Positions 1-12,207 are shown, counted from the stretch's first letter. The stretch is DNA of 64,000 nucleotides from Portulaca oleracea (GCA_029582165.1 CM055889.1:13262841-13326840); one strand, 5' to 3'. Program-made: numbers and translations. Notes: a model not told the origin generated them from the sequence alone.

Positions 1-3000
1 TCAAGCACAATCTGTTTCTTCCCATGCTTCATTAAAATCCCCTTTGAAGCAGAACCTGCCAACATGGATCAACAACAAAAAAAAAAAAAAAAAGGGCCTT
101 CAGCTTCTGTGACAGACAACTACAAAAAAGCATAAAACAGAAAGCCATATATGTAATCCAGATATATCATTAGCAACTCACCTGAATCAGCCTTCTCATA
201 CCTCTCAGCTGACCAGCCAATATACGTTTCAGCATAATGAGAGCTATAACAAGACTGCAAAAACAGATTAGCTCCACTCTTCTGTAATAGGAGGTTCGGT
301 TTTCTTGTGTCAACATTTGATTTATTGTTATTAACCGCAGTCTTAGGAGGAGTTGCCTCTGGCAAAACGGAGCTGGCACGCTCTAGTGGTGGTCGACCTG
401 GCGGTCTCTTCAAATTCTTAGGAGGAGTCGCTTCTGAGAAATCAGAGTTAGCTCGCTGTAACGGGGGTCTACCGGGCGGTCTCTTCAAATTCTTTGGTGG
501 TCGGCCCCTCCTTACAACCTTGGGTTCAGGTTCCTGCTCATTATCATCATTACCTTGCCTTAAGTTCTCAAAACTCTTCTTCGCCAGCTCTTGTATAGAA
601 CGTGCCTGATGACAAAAGCAAAATCCTAAGCTCCATAAAACAATACAATCAAGCACAGATTGGCATTGGCAACTGAGATGAAAAGGCGCCTAGATACCTG
701 TCTAAAGTAGATTGTATCCGGAGAGTTGTACTCCATTGCATTGGAACAAATCAAGAAAACATCTTTCTGCATGAAAAGGGTACGCCAAAGAACCATTACT
801 TTCTGGGATAAAGAATTTATTACACATTTACACTGTCTATTACTTCCTGGGATAAAGAATTTATTACACATTTACACTGTCTAAAAGATAAAACCCCTAA
901 TTACATGCAAACTCCCCACAAAAAAAAAAAAAAAAGATGGTGCTTCAAACTGCTGTAGTTTGCATATTCATAGGGAATCGATATATGTAACAGCCCCTGT
1001 TAGTGGACACTAAGCGCACAGCAGGATACTGACTTTGGAATTATACCTAGAGCTAATCAAATCATTCAAACTGTCTCAAAAGCTGACGAGGACATTTTTC
1101 GGAACAAATGTAATGCTTAATTGACATGCATATTAATAGCAGATCATTGCATAATGACAGGGTCTTGTGAAAATCAATGCAACAGTAATTCAGCCATTCT
1201 GGACACAAAAATGCAGAAAAAACTTCAGCTTTTTCTGCTGGAGTGCTTTTCACAGGAACTAAACTCAGAAATTGAAGACGCTGTGACTATCACAGGAGTG
1301 CTTTTCCATGTAAAATTTATTTAAAAGAACAAGAAGATAGCCACAGAGCAAGTCTTTTGCACAACCATCTTGCTTTCATCATCCCCAAAGCACTCGGCTT
1401 TCACTCAGCAGTCAGCGGCATCAAAAGTATTACTGGCTAACTAGGTTTATAGGATATTAGGATGCTAAATTCACACTACGGAATTGTTGCAGTGTAAGGG
1501 ACAAGCTTAGAAAACCAAACAATTGTTCTCATCAGATAAGTCTCCTTCAGCTTTCATCCCCCCAACCCCTCCAAAGACCAAGAAAACAATCCAGCTTCAT
1601 GACTCCATTTTCTCTACATCAAGTTCTGAGAACAACCGAATGACAAGTCATCGAAACAAGAAGCTTATTCACACAGCACAACATGCTGAACAAAAATTAA
1701 AGCATCAACCCTTGCACGAATCCTGATCAAATTTCGACAAGCTCCAAAAATCTTTATGCCAATCATGACCATTTTGAATTAATTATTGAACAAAAGTGCT
1801 CTGTCCTTGTTATTGATTGGATTAGATAAAGCAATGGGTTCTATCAAATCAACTGCATACAAGCATATCCGTTTGCAATTAGATACCACAAAGCACAAAC
1901 ACATAAAACCTAGAGGAAGAATTCAGGAGGTTGCTAAATTGACTTTAACACAGGCTCCTCAGAAACTTTCACCCAAAATCAAAAAGGCAAAGCCTGAACA
2001 TTATTAACACCAAGTCGCCAATCCCATCCTAGTCACAGGGCAAACTTACAAGTTACAAGAAACTAAACCCAAAAATTGACTCAAACTGCTCAAATGCACA
2101 AAGCACCAACCTCAAACTGTTCCAAGCTGGCATATGATCCATTGCCAAGTTTCTTTCTTACTGTACTAAAATCCATTGGATGTGCAATGATTTCATGGTA
2201 GTCCGGAAGCTGCAGCACGGGTAAACAGACATATTCAGACAAGAATCAAACAGATAGTAACAGCGAGAATTCCCAATATCATCTGTTAATGTCACCTCTT
2301 CGGGATCCACCGGCTCTGCGAAGACTCCATAAGTGTCCTTCCTGAACACCCAAAGTTCACAACTTTATGTACGCGCAGAACAGTAAACCAATCTAGGCAA
2401 ACATAATAAAAAAAATCACCCAAAAGGACATACTTTTGAAGTCTGTCAAGGATAAAAAGCAACAACTTTTGATCCGGTAAAGGGGTAGCAGGTCCATCAT
2501 CAGGTTCAGATCCTGCAAGCGTCAACAATGTTGACATTCAGCCCAAGATGCTCAAACCACAAAGCCACAAAAACACATAGAAATCCCAGCACATATTTCA
2601 GATAGAAAACGAAATTGAACCTTGCTGGTTACTTGTTTGGTTAGTTGAATCATCATGCTTTCCACTCTGCTAAAAAGAACCCAATATTAGCCACTGCATA
2701 TATACAAACATTCTACAATTAAGTAGATAACAGTATGTAAGTTGCATAGTAGCATAGTTACCGAAGTATTATTGTTTGAAAAAGGGGGAAAAGGGAAACA
2801 CTTGATGTACAGACAAAATTGAACTTTTTTGTTGAGATGACAGTCGTATCATTCCGGGTGACCAGGTGAAGACGAATTAATGCCAACAATCATCAGCATC
2901 AATCAAAAAAAAGAAACAAAAAGTACCCAGTTTTATACAAACCCAATTGTTTTTTTATAAAAATAAAAATAATAATAATAATCCAACAGCCACCAACGAT

Positions 3001-3823
3001 AAAAAAATAACATGAACCTCCCCAAAAATAATTCGCCAGACCTACAACCAAGTGACCCAGTCAAAGCATATACATGTCACACTCAAACAAAGATCACCTA
3101 AATGCGCGAAATTCTAGGACACCCAAAATTTCAAAGTTAACGTTCAAATTAACAGGGAATAAATCCAACAAACCAAAAAAAAAGCCCCGCGCTACAAAAG
3201 TCGGCGCCTTTAATTAACCAATTTTTGCTTATTCGTTACTTCTAAAACCCCCCAAAATGGTTAAAGAATAAAATCATAAAATCATTCAAAATCATAGCAC
3301 TGGGATTCCAAAAAAAATTAAAAAAATCATAGCATAAATGCAGCACCTTATCATCGTCGTCTGGGCCAGATCCATGGGCAATTGAGCCAATCTTACGTTT
3401 CCTGGGATTAGACCCAGAAGACTGATCCTCATCGGGGTTAGAATCGGAGCCTGAACTGGTGGCTTGGGCATCTTCATCGGGCAATTTGTCGAGCAGCTTG
3501 AGCTTCTTTTCTCTCTTCTTGGTAGCAGACCTGTCCTCGTCGTCGGTGGTGGGATTGGGGTTGGGATTGAGATTAGGGTTAGGGTTAGGGTTAGGGTTAC
3601 GGCGAGTGGATCGGCGAGGAGGGGATGAGTAATTAGGGTTAGGGTTTTGAAATTTGTGGGGTTTAACCTTCAATTGGTCCTGCTGCTGCTGTTCTAAGTG
3701 ACGCTTTTGAAGATCAAGGAGAGAAGGACGACCTTTCTTCTTCTTCTTCTTGTGGGTGTTGTTCTGCTGCACTGGCAGTGCTGCAGCTGCTGCTACTACC
3801 TTGTTATGCTTATGCTTACCCAT
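1..3823 (-). CDS. Bromodomain protein of the plant BRD1/BRD2/BRD13 type, 5' part, partial at the left edge
   Basis: Eight exons read on the minus strand at about 3347-3823, 2621-2669, 2434-2512, 2296-2341, 2111-2209, 698-766, 182-605 and 1-55. All junctions are GT-AG and the reading phase is kept throughout. The start ATG is at 3821-3823 (protein begins MGKHKHNK). Exon 1 is basic and low in complexity, with a GRPSLLDLQKR motif and an Asn-Pro repeat. Exons 3-6 encode the bromodomain: KKDTYGVFAEPVDPEE, LPDYHEIIAHPMDFSTVRKK and the acetyl-lysine-contacting CSNAMEYNSPDT loop. Exon 7 has AT-hook-like RRGRPPK and RPPGRPP motifs. Exon 8 (GSASKGILMKHGKK) agrees with the conserved C-terminal part of the family. 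Arabidopsis relatives are subunits of SWI/SNF chromatin remodellers that bind acetylated histones; that role is inferred here. Intron 5 is about 1.34 kb. The 3' end lies outside the window. Confidence 0.93.
353..495 (-). repeat. Tandem AT-hook repeat inside bromodomain exon 7
   Basis: Two adjacent copies of a unit of about 75 bp encode PPKNLKRPPGRPPL followed by QRANSDFSEAT in one copy and ERASSVLPEAT in the other. Each unit supplies one RPPGRPP AT-hook-like motif, so the duplication adds a possible DNA-contacting site without shifting the frame. It lies after the bromodomain. Confidence 0.8.
798..882. repeat. 43-bp tandem duplication in bromodomain intron 5
   Basis: Two nearly identical adjacent copies begin with tactttctgggataaag and tacttcctgggataaag, and each ends cacatttacactgtcta. 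Intronic; no function apparent. Confidence 0.85.
3569..3600. repeat. Telomere-like TTAGGG run inside coding exon 1
   Basis: Four consecutive TTAGGG-type hexamers lie in the bromodomain first exon. On the coding strand they read as an Asn-Pro dipeptide repeat. A shorter two-copy run occurs at about 3632-3645. The Arabidopsis-type plant telomere repeat is TTTAGGG, so this is a hexameric variant and probably a coding microsatellite. Confidence 0.85.
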
Positions 3824-3858
3824 TTTGGCTACTTTCTCTCTCTTCTTTTGGGTTCAAA

Positions 3859-3863
<5 letters not shown>

Positions 3864-3889
<26 letters not shown>

Positions 3890-3921
3890 AGACTCTCTCT
3901 CTCTAGATTTTCTCTCTCTTG
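3864..3921. promoter_or_regulatory. CT/GA microsatellite in the 5' leader of the bromodomain gene
   Basis: A (CT)n tract starts about 40 bp upstream of the start codon and is interrupted twice by CTAGA. On the coding strand it is a GA-rich leader, which is common in plant 5' UTRs and core promoters. A regulatory role is inference. Confidence 0.55.
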
Positions 3922-4146
3922 GGAAAGGAAGAGAGGGGAAGAAGGGCTGGGTTGGGGGATGGTTAATTTTTAGTTTTGTTTGTTTTTTTGTTTCTGATTA
4001 TTTGTTTTTTCTTTTTTATTTTGTTTTTACGGGATTTTGTGGGAAGGTGGGATGGCCGCATGCTTGTCACGTGAATTCTAAATTGCAGTTTTGTGTGATT
4101 GAACAACCAACACGTTTTTACAATAAGCCAATCACATTATATTATA

Positions 4147-4430
4147 CTCCCTCATTCCCATTTTATTTGTCACTCTAGACATAATTTCAAAAATCAAAAA
4201 AAATTCCATCTACATTAATTTAGCTTATTGGAAATGTAGAAATCTTGAATAAAATGGTGAATAAAAAAGAAAAAAGGTGAAGAAAAAAGAAAAATGGAAG
4301 AAAAAGATGTAATTAATAAGCATAATTTAATAAATTAGTAATTAATGTGTTATTGAAATTATAAAGTAACAAATATTATAGGAAAAAAGAAAGTTAGTTA
4401 AATTGACAGATAATATGGGAAGGAGGGATT
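4147..4430. mobile_element. Stowaway-like MITE (Tc1/mariner type), about 284 bp
   Basis: The left end reads ctccctcattcccatttta and the right end, reverse-complemented, reads atccctccttcccatatta, forming imperfect terminal inverted repeats of about 27 bp. It is flanked by TA on both sides, is AT-rich, and has no coding capacity. CTCCCTCC ends and a TA target duplication are the Stowaway signature. It sits just upstream of the bromodomain promoter region. Confidence 0.75.
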
Positions 4431-5614
4431 ACTCTTTTATTTTCACTATATCTTTGTTTTTAACCATTTTAATTTTTTTAAATTTTGACTAGCTAAATTG
4501 TTTGAAATGTATTTAATTAATCATGTTGAATTATGTCAAAACATGACTAATTTAAAAAATAGCGTTAAAATTATTAAATTACTTTGTATTATTAGAAGGA
4601 AATAAAGATAGAATATAATTATGTTGAATTTAGTTAAGTTTATATACTAAATACTTGTGATAAATTGGAAAATGATGATTATAGATCACTTCGTGATATT
4701 GTGTCTAGGTAACCTTTAGGCAGTGGTCATTACAAAATATACGAAATTTCAAATAGTATTATTTTCTCATGTCAAAAGTTATGTATTTGTTTTTTGTTAA
4801 AATATTAGTACAAGTGAAGGATAATTGGCTCTAAGCATCTAACATCATTCAATAGGAAAATTTCTCTCTGATATCACTTCTTAAGTGTAGAAATAAGAGC
4901 AAATAATGAGGTATTGTGTTTAGGACATAAATGTTGAGAAAAAAATAAGAAAAAATACAGTTAAGATTCACATGAACACCAAGATTTTACGTGGAAATCC
5001 AATTAGGAAAAAACCACAAGTGGCAAAGTGCATAAATTCATTATAGATATGAAAGAGTGCAAATGATCTCAGCTGCTATTAATCATGCTTCCCTTGCTTT
5101 TTTTGTCAAAGGGCGGTCTTTTTTGTGTTTATGAGGTAACAAAGTCGGGGTTCTATAAGCATACCTTTTTCGGAAAGTGACATTGATGATTCGTATGGGT
5201 CTAGCCTAGTATCACAATGATTGATTTTAGGCCTAGGATCACTAATCATCAATGACAAACCAACATCCAACATAGAGCACATTCAATATCACAACTATTT
5301 GATAATTTTTGGGACTATGAAAACAACAATAAAATAAATAAGATAAGATTAATCCATAAAGATTAGACTCACCAAGATTAATCTTTGGAGATTCAAATGG
5401 ATGCCTAAAATAGGATTCCACCAACACCCCATTGATCCACCATGAGAAATCTTCACCAAACTTGATGGAAAAGTTTCCCACTAATCAAACTCTAAAGGGA
5501 TACTCTTAATCACCACCGTTAAAGAAAAAAGAGATTTAGGAAGAGTTTGTGAATACCTATATTTCATTTATCAAATATTAGCCAAAGTTGTATCAAAATT
5601 ACAAGATGAGACTA
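4431..5614. other. AT-rich intergenic stretch, probably decayed transposon sequence
   Basis: No gene or intact element recognised. The part at about 4850-5560 has features common in plant LTR sequences (an acgtggaaatcc word near 4991) but no ends could be defined. The last bases join the sequence that resumes at 11790, so the right part belongs to whatever CRM-A inserted into, possibly the far end of the element C 3' LTR. Confidence 0.4.
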
Positions 5615-5619
5615 TATAT

Positions 5620-6407
5620 TGATGTAGATTTGGTTCCAAACCTACATCATGGAAGTCAAGTACTTAGCTACATTGACAAAGAGCTTGAAACTATCACATT
5701 TGGTCTACATTCGAATGGTCTTAACCATGAAGGAGTGATGATTTGCTCTCTAACTCAAGAACTATGAAGCTACCAAGGAAAGTGTCCTAGAGTGAAATGA
5801 TCTACATTCCAAGAGCTTTCCAATGGTACAAGAATCTTTAGATTTGGTTAAGTATAGAGCAAGTTATCATCATTTGATGTAATCATTTGTGTAGGATGAT
5901 ATGTAAGCTAGATGGTTGTAGTTTCTTGCATATAACACGCCTAAGGGGCGCCTCTACTAGTATAAATAGACCCTTTAGGGTGCCTTGTAATTCATTCAAT
6001 CATAAATCAAATACAAGTAAACACATGATGTTTTTCTCTCTAGTTTTGTGCTAGTCCTCTCGTTTCTCTTGAGGGAGAACGAAACCATCTCCCTTCTTCT
6101 ATCCAAGGTTGGCATCCTTGGTGGTGATAGGAAGGAATTGAAGATCTCTTGAAGGTGGTGTGCCTTTATCCTTCCAAGAAGCTTCAAGTCGCCATTGTTG
6201 TTCATTCATCCAAGCATTCGTTCGTTCATCCATTTCGTCCATCATCAACATTTTGGTAACCATTTCCCATAGTTCTTTCCATCTTTTCTATCCATTTTCA
6301 TCCGATTTTCGAACCTTAAGAACTTTGAGAAGCAAGATTCTTATCTTGGTTTTTAAAGATCCTTAGCTTTTGTATAATTTGATCATCCTTGGTCTCATTA
6401 TACATCA
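5620..6407 (+). repeat. CRM-A 5' LTR
   Basis: A 788-bp LTR with a TATA box (TATAAATA) at 5961-5968. It ends ...tatacatca and is followed after 4 bp by the primer-binding site. The leading ~148 bp corresponds to the stretch that is translated in the 3' LTR. Confidence 0.95.
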
Positions 6408-6411
6408 AAAT

Positions 6412-6423
6412 TGGTATCAGAGC
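6412..6423 (+). promoter_or_regulatory. Primer-binding site of CRM-A (tRNA-iMet type)
   Basis: TGGTATCAGAGC, complementary to the 3' end of initiator tRNA-Met, starts 4 bp after the 5' LTR. It is the usual minus-strand primer site of plant Ty3/gypsy elements. Confidence 0.92.
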
Positions 6424-6705
6424 TTAGGAGATTGATTCTCTTAGTTCTTGATCCATCTTTTCACCATCTTTCCATCAAAAAATCCATCCCCACCATCCCA
6501 CCATCATCTCGCCACCAAATTTCTTCCAAGAACTCATCAAGAACTCAACAAGAACCCATCAAGAACTCATAAAGAACCATCAACTCCACAAAAAACCCAT
6601 AGCCCAAACACAATCCCCCCAAACACAAAACCTCTCTCGTCCTCTACCCATCCAAAACCCCTAAATCGTGAATCTTGCAATCTTTTTGCACCAAGATTGA
6701 TCAAA

Positions 6706-9700
6706 ATGGACGATTCTAGCACGTCCACACCTACACCAACGGAACCCCAAGAAGATGTTGAAGCTTTGAAGAAAAGAATCACCTATCTCAACGATCAACT
6801 CAAGAGATACATGCATCTACAACATAGGGTGAACCGTGGAGATAGTGAGATTAATGAAAGTGATGAAGAAGTGCCTCAAAGACGTCCCCCAAGGGAGGAA
6901 CATTTCGACTTCAAAGTGGAGATCCCCGAATTTGACGGTAATCTTGATCCTGAAAACTTTTTAGATTGGATGCAAACCGTTGAACGTGTATTTGATCTTA
7001 AGGAGGTCCAAGACGAAAAGAAGGTCAAATATGTGGCTCTTAAATTGCGAAAACATGCGTCCATTTGGTGGACTAATTTGCAAAAGAAGAGGCAAATATA
7101 AGGGAAGGACAAGATCAAAGTATGGATCAAAATGAAGAAGAAGTTGCAACAAAAGTTCCTACCACCAAGTTATCTTCAAGATAACTATTACAAATTGCAA
7201 CGTTTGGTCCAAGGGAGCAAAAGTGTTGAGGAGTACACAAAGGAATTCGAGCATATCCTTTGGCGTTGTGATCTCCAAGAGGATGAACCTCAAACTTTGG
7301 TACGTTTTCTATATGGTCTAAATGATTGGATTCGTAACATTGTTGAATTACATCCTTACCAATCTTTGGACGAATTGAGTTCTTTGGCCTTAAAGGTAGA
7401 AAGGCAAAGAAAGGAAAGAGGAAAAGAAAATGTGACCAAGTACCAAACCTCATACAAACCCCCACAAAACACACGTTCTTACATTCCCCCACAAAAATCC
7501 ACATTCCCCACAAAACAACCAAACACAAGAGCACCACAAAATCAACCCCCATCCATTCCCAAACCCCACATCCAAGAACCAAAACCCCTAGCCCCAAGAA
7601 GGTGTTTTCATTGTCAAGGTTTAGGACATTATGCTTCGGAGTGTCCTAACAAAAGGGTAGTATCTTTGGTGGAATATCAAAGTGCTTTGTATGTAGAACC
7701 GGAGTATCATGAGGATGAACATGAGAAAGAAGAAGAAGATGACGTGAATGAGGAAGAGGAGGTAGAAGAGGCCGATGAAGGAGAAATGCTAGTAGTAAGA
7801 AGGGCCTTAAGTGTTGCTAGTGTCCCAAACGAACTAGAACAAAGGGAAAACATCTTTCACACAAGATGTACTATCCAAGGCAAGGTGTGTTCTCTTATCA
7901 TTGATGGAGGAAGTTGCACTAATGCCGCTTCTACAACCATGGTGAACAAACTACAATTGGAGGTTAGTCCGCACCCATCCCCTTACACCATTCAATGGCT
8001 AAGTCATGGGAAGGGAATTCGAGTGGTTCATCGTGTTCTTGTAAGTCTTTCTATTGGTAGAAACTACAAAGATTCTATTTGGTGTGATGTAATGGATGCT
8101 TGTCACATTTTGCTTGGGAGACCTTGGCTTTTTGATAGGCATGTCACGCATGATGGGAGAATGAACACATACTCGTTTATTCTCAACAAAAAGAAGATCA
8201 CTTTGGCTCCTCTCTCACCATCATCGATCATATGTCCCCAACAACAACCACAAAAGGAGGAGACTAACATTGTGACATTCATGAAGGCCGAACATCATGA
8301 ATTTCAAGAGCATAAAGATCTTATTCTAGCAAACTTGGAGGAGGAAGAAGCGACCCCAACTATTGAGAACGCACGACTTCACCCTCTTTTGGAACGTTTC
8401 AAACACTTGTTCCCAAAAGAGATGCCCAAGGGTTTACCTCCAAGAAGAGAAATTGAGCACAAGATTGATCTAGTTCCGGGTTCTATGCTCCCAACAAACC
8501 GGCCTACCGAATGAATCCAAAAGAAGCTCAAGAAGTACAAAGGCAAGTAGATGAGCTTTTATCCAAAGGCTTGGTGCGTGAAAGCATGAGTCCATGTGCC
8601 GTTCCAGTATTACTTGTGCCCAAGAAAGATGGCTCTCAAAGAATGTGTATGGATTGTCGAGCCATAAACAAAATCACAATCAAGTATAGATTCCCAATCC
8701 CACGCCTTGAGGATCTACTTGATGAGCTACATGGAAGTGTTGTGTTCTCTAAAGTTGATTTGAGGAGTGGATATCATCAAATAAGGATTCATGAAGGAGA
8801 TGAGTGGAAAACGGCATTCAAGACCAAGGAAGGTTTATATGAGTGGCTTGTGATGCCATTTGGTCTTACAAATGCACCATCTACCTTTATGCGCTTAATG
8901 AATCATGTATTGAAGCCTCTTATTGGCAAATGTGTTGTAGTTTACTTTGATGATATTCTTGTATATAGTAGAAGTGAAAGAGAACATGTGAAGCATCTAG
9001 AGTTGGTCATGTACATCTTGGAGAAGGAGAAGCTATACGCCAATTTGGAGAAATGCCATTTCTTCTCATCCAAGATTGTGTTCCTTGGATATGTTCTTTC
9101 ACAAGAAGGTATACAAGTCGACAAGGAGAAGGTGAAAGCTATTCAAGAGTGGCCTACACCAAAGTCCATTCATGAGGTACGAAGCTTTCATGGTTTAGCA
9201 TCTTTCTATAGAAGGTTTATAAAGAATTTTAGCTCCATTCTTGCACCTATGGCCGAATTGTTGAAAGGAAAGGAGTTTACATGGACTAGAGGTGCTAATG
9301 AAGCGTTTGAAGTGATTAAGGAGAAATTGTGTCATGCACCTATTCTTGCTTTACCATGTTTTGACAAAGTGTTTGAAGTTGAAGTGGATGCAAGTGGAGT
9401 AGGAATTGGAGCCGTCCTAACCCAAGAAGGCCGCCCCATTTCTTACTTTAGTGAGAAGTTGAATGAAGCTAAGAGGAAGTATAGCACCTATGATAAAGAG
9501 TTCTATGCCATCATAAGAGCTCTTGAACATTGGAGACATTATCTTCTAAGTGGTGAATTCATCTTACATAGTGATCATGAGGCTCTTAAGTTCATCCAAG
9601 GGCAACACAAGTTAAACCCAAGGCATGCTAAATGGGTGGAGTATGCAAGCATTCCACTTTGTGATCAAACATACGGGACATCTTAACAAAGGAGCGGATG

Positions 9701-11149
9701 CTTTGTTAAGAAGGTACTTACTTACTCATGTTTTAGATTCAAGAGTCCTTGGTTTTGAGCATATTAAAGAGTTGTATGAAAATGATGAGGATTTCAAGGA
9801 GGTTTATGAGCTTTGTAAGAAGCACCCTCAACAACTTTTCCATATTGAAAATGGGTTTCTCTTCAAAGGAATCAACTTTGTATTCCTAGAAGTAGCATTC
9901 GAGAGTTGTTAATCATGGAGGTCCATGGAGGATCCTTGGCGGTCACTTTGGAATTGAAAAGACCTACCTTATGATGAAGGAGCATTATTTTGGCCAAGCA
10001 TGATTAAAGATGTTGAGCATATGGTAAAGAGATGTAATACTTGCAATATCGCCAAGGCACATGCTTTGCCACAAGGGTTGTATACTCCTTTGCCCATTCC
10101 ACATCATCCATGGGAAGACGTGAGTTTAGACTTCGTTGTTGGTCTACCACGAACACAAAGAGGCAAGGATTCTATTATGGTGGTCGTTGATAGATTTTCC
10201 AAGATGGCTCATTTTATTCCATACCATACTACTTATGATGCTACTAAGGTTGCAAATCTTTATTTTGAAGAAATAGTGAAGCTACATGGCATTCCAAAGA
10301 CCATGGTAAGTGATCGAGATTCCAAGTTCCTTAGTCATTTTTGGCTTACTTTATGGAAGAAGCTTGGTACAACCTTGAAGTTTAGCACCGCATGTCATCC
10401 ACAAACGGATGGACAAACCGAAGTGACTAATCGAACTTTGGGAGCTCTTCTTTGGATATTGGTGAGTAAAGACAAGAAGGGTTGGGATACTCTTCTATGT
10501 CACGCTGAATTTGCCTTTAATCGAAGTCCAAGTAAAGCCACAGGGTTGTCACCTTTTCAAGTTGTTTATGGAAGGAACCCTCTCCAACCTATGGATCTCA
10601 CGCCCATCTCTACATCAACAAAGTTTAGTTTTGAAGCTAACAAAAGGGTGGAAGAGATTAAGAAGTTACATGAGGAGGTACGAGCTAAAATTGAGAAGTA
10701 TACCTCAAATGTATCAAGTAGGGTGAATAAATCAAGGAAGAAGGTTGTATTTGGTAGGAGACCTTGTTTGGATTCACTTGAAGAAAGAAAGATTTCCTTC
10801 TAAAAGGAAAGGTAAGCTTGCACCAAGAGGAGATGGTCCTTATAAAGTTTTGGAGAAGATTGGTGATAACGCTTATAAATTGCAACTTGGAGAAGATTAT
10901 GAAGGGAGTTGCACTTTTAATGTGAGTGATCTCAAGCCCTTTTATGGAGATATTGGAGAACTTCCTAGTTTGAGGACAAACTCTTTTCAACTAGGGGGGA
11001 ATGATGTAGATTTGGTTCCAAACCTACATCATGGAAGTCAAGTACTTAGCTACATTGACAAAGAGCTTGAAACTATCACATTTGGTCTACATTCGAATGG
11101 TCTTAACCATGAAGGAGTGATGATTTGCTCTCTAACTCAAGAACTATGA
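6706..11149 (+). pseudogene. Gag-pol polyprotein of CRM-A, disrupted
   Basis: The start ATG at 6706 (MDDSSTSTPTPTEPQ) opens the gag. A zinc knuckle CX2CX4HX4C lies at 7603-7644, the retropepsin-like IIDGGSCTN near 7900, RT YFDD at 8943-8954, RNase H near 9380-9600, and integrase Asp/Asp/Glu motifs near 10126, 10310 and 10420. Compared with CRM-B there are several breaks: a TAA at 7099-7101 where B has CAA; a one-base loss near 8490 in a C run; small deletions near 9650 and 9680; frame changes between about 9870 and 10000; and a small rearrangement near 10750. The last part, about 49 residues, is encoded inside the 3' LTR and ends at 11149. It cannot encode one continuous polyprotein as it stands. 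Confidence 0.9.
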
Positions 11150-11789
11150 AGCTACCAAGGAAAGTGTCCTAGAGTGAAATGATCTACATTCCAAGAGCTT
11201 TCCAATGGTACAAGAATCTTTAGATTTGGTTAAGTATAGAGCAAGTTATCATCATTTGATGTAATCATTTGTGTAGGATGATATGTAAGCTAGATGGTTG
11301 TAGTTTCTTGCATATCACACGCCTAAGGGGGGCCTCTACTAGTATAAATAGACCCCTTAGGGTGCCTTGTAATTCATTCAATCATAAATCAAATACAAGT
11401 AAACACATGATGTTTTTCTCTCTAGTTTTGTGCTAGTCCTCTCGTTTCTCTTGAGGGAGAACGAAACCATCTCCCTTCTTCTATCCAAGGTTGGCATCCT
11501 TGGTGGTGATAGGAAGGAATTGAAGATCTCTTGAAGGTGGTGTGCCTTTATCCTTCCAAGAAGCTTCAAGTCGCCATTGTTGTTCATTCATCCAAGCATT
11601 CGTTCGTTCATCCATTTCGTCCATCATCAACATTTTGGTAACCATTTCCCATAGTTCTTTCCATCTTTTCTATCCATTTTCATCCAATTTTCGAACCTTA
11701 AGAACTTTGAGAAGCAAGATTCTTATCTTGGTTTTTAAAGATCCTTAGCTTTTGTATAATTTGATCATCCTTGGTCTCATTATACATCA
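11002..11789 (+). repeat. CRM-A 3' LTR
   Basis: 788 bp, four mismatches to the 5' LTR by my count (three clustered around the TATA region, one near 11685). TATA box at 11343-11350. The gag-pol frame continues through the purine tract and into the first 148 bp. Confidence 0.95.
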
Positions 11790-12207
11790 TATATATGGGC
11801 CCTAAAACCCATGACTAAAACCATGAAATATGTGGGGTCACTGGTGTGACCTGCTTACTGAGTGTTGGAAAAACAAAGGAAATAAAGCGGTCACACACAA
11901 GATTAGGGATCACTTGGGTGGTTAGGAGTCGAGGGTGATACCATCTCCCCTTAAAACTTATTTACTAGACTGCGAATAGACTCAAAGGTAAAACCTAACT
12001 TCTTGTGAGCGAAGTTACAAGATCTCTCAAGGACTCACAAGAATGTTGCTGCAGTTCAACACCTTAAGGGTGTGTTGAAACTCTCTAGAAGAAGGAGAAG
12101 GAGATTGAAAAGGTGGTGTTTGAATGAACATAAACACTCACTATTTATAGGGCTAGAGGAGTAGTCAACTTTGAACATCATTTCCATAGCAAGGGGCATT
12201 ATCCAAG

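Larger units (their letters stand above)
5620..11789 (+). mobile_element. CRM-like Ty3/gypsy retrotransposon, copy A (complete structure, coding region broken)
   Basis: Structure from the sequence: identical-length 788-bp LTRs at 5620-6407 and 11002-11789 (TGATGTAG...TACATCA), a 5-bp target duplication TATAT at 5615-5619 and 11790-11794, a tRNA-iMet type primer-binding site just after the 5' LTR, and a purine tract (AGGGGGGAA) just before the 3' LTR. The order gag, protease, RT, RNase H, integrase is Ty3/gypsy. RT motifs ([36 protein letters not shown]) and an ORF running into the 3' LTR fit the CRM (centromeric retrotransposon) clade as I know it. I counted four LTR mismatches, so insertion was recent. 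Confidence 0.93.

Noticed and set aside
1523..2007. Plus-strand frames at 1523-1726 and 1786-2007 as separate genes
   Set aside because: They lie in intron 5 of the bromodomain gene on the other strand, are short, and show no recognisable domain.
7127..7597. Open frames on the strand opposite CRM-A gag and pol (similar ones opposite CRM-B at 16282-16653)
   Set aside because: They mirror the real gag-pol frame, their translation is low in complexity, and they have no domain. They are antisense shadows.
11790..11862. A small gene between CRM-A and LARD-1
   Set aside because: The 73 bp is part of the broken element C LTR, continuing at 25116, not a separate unit.
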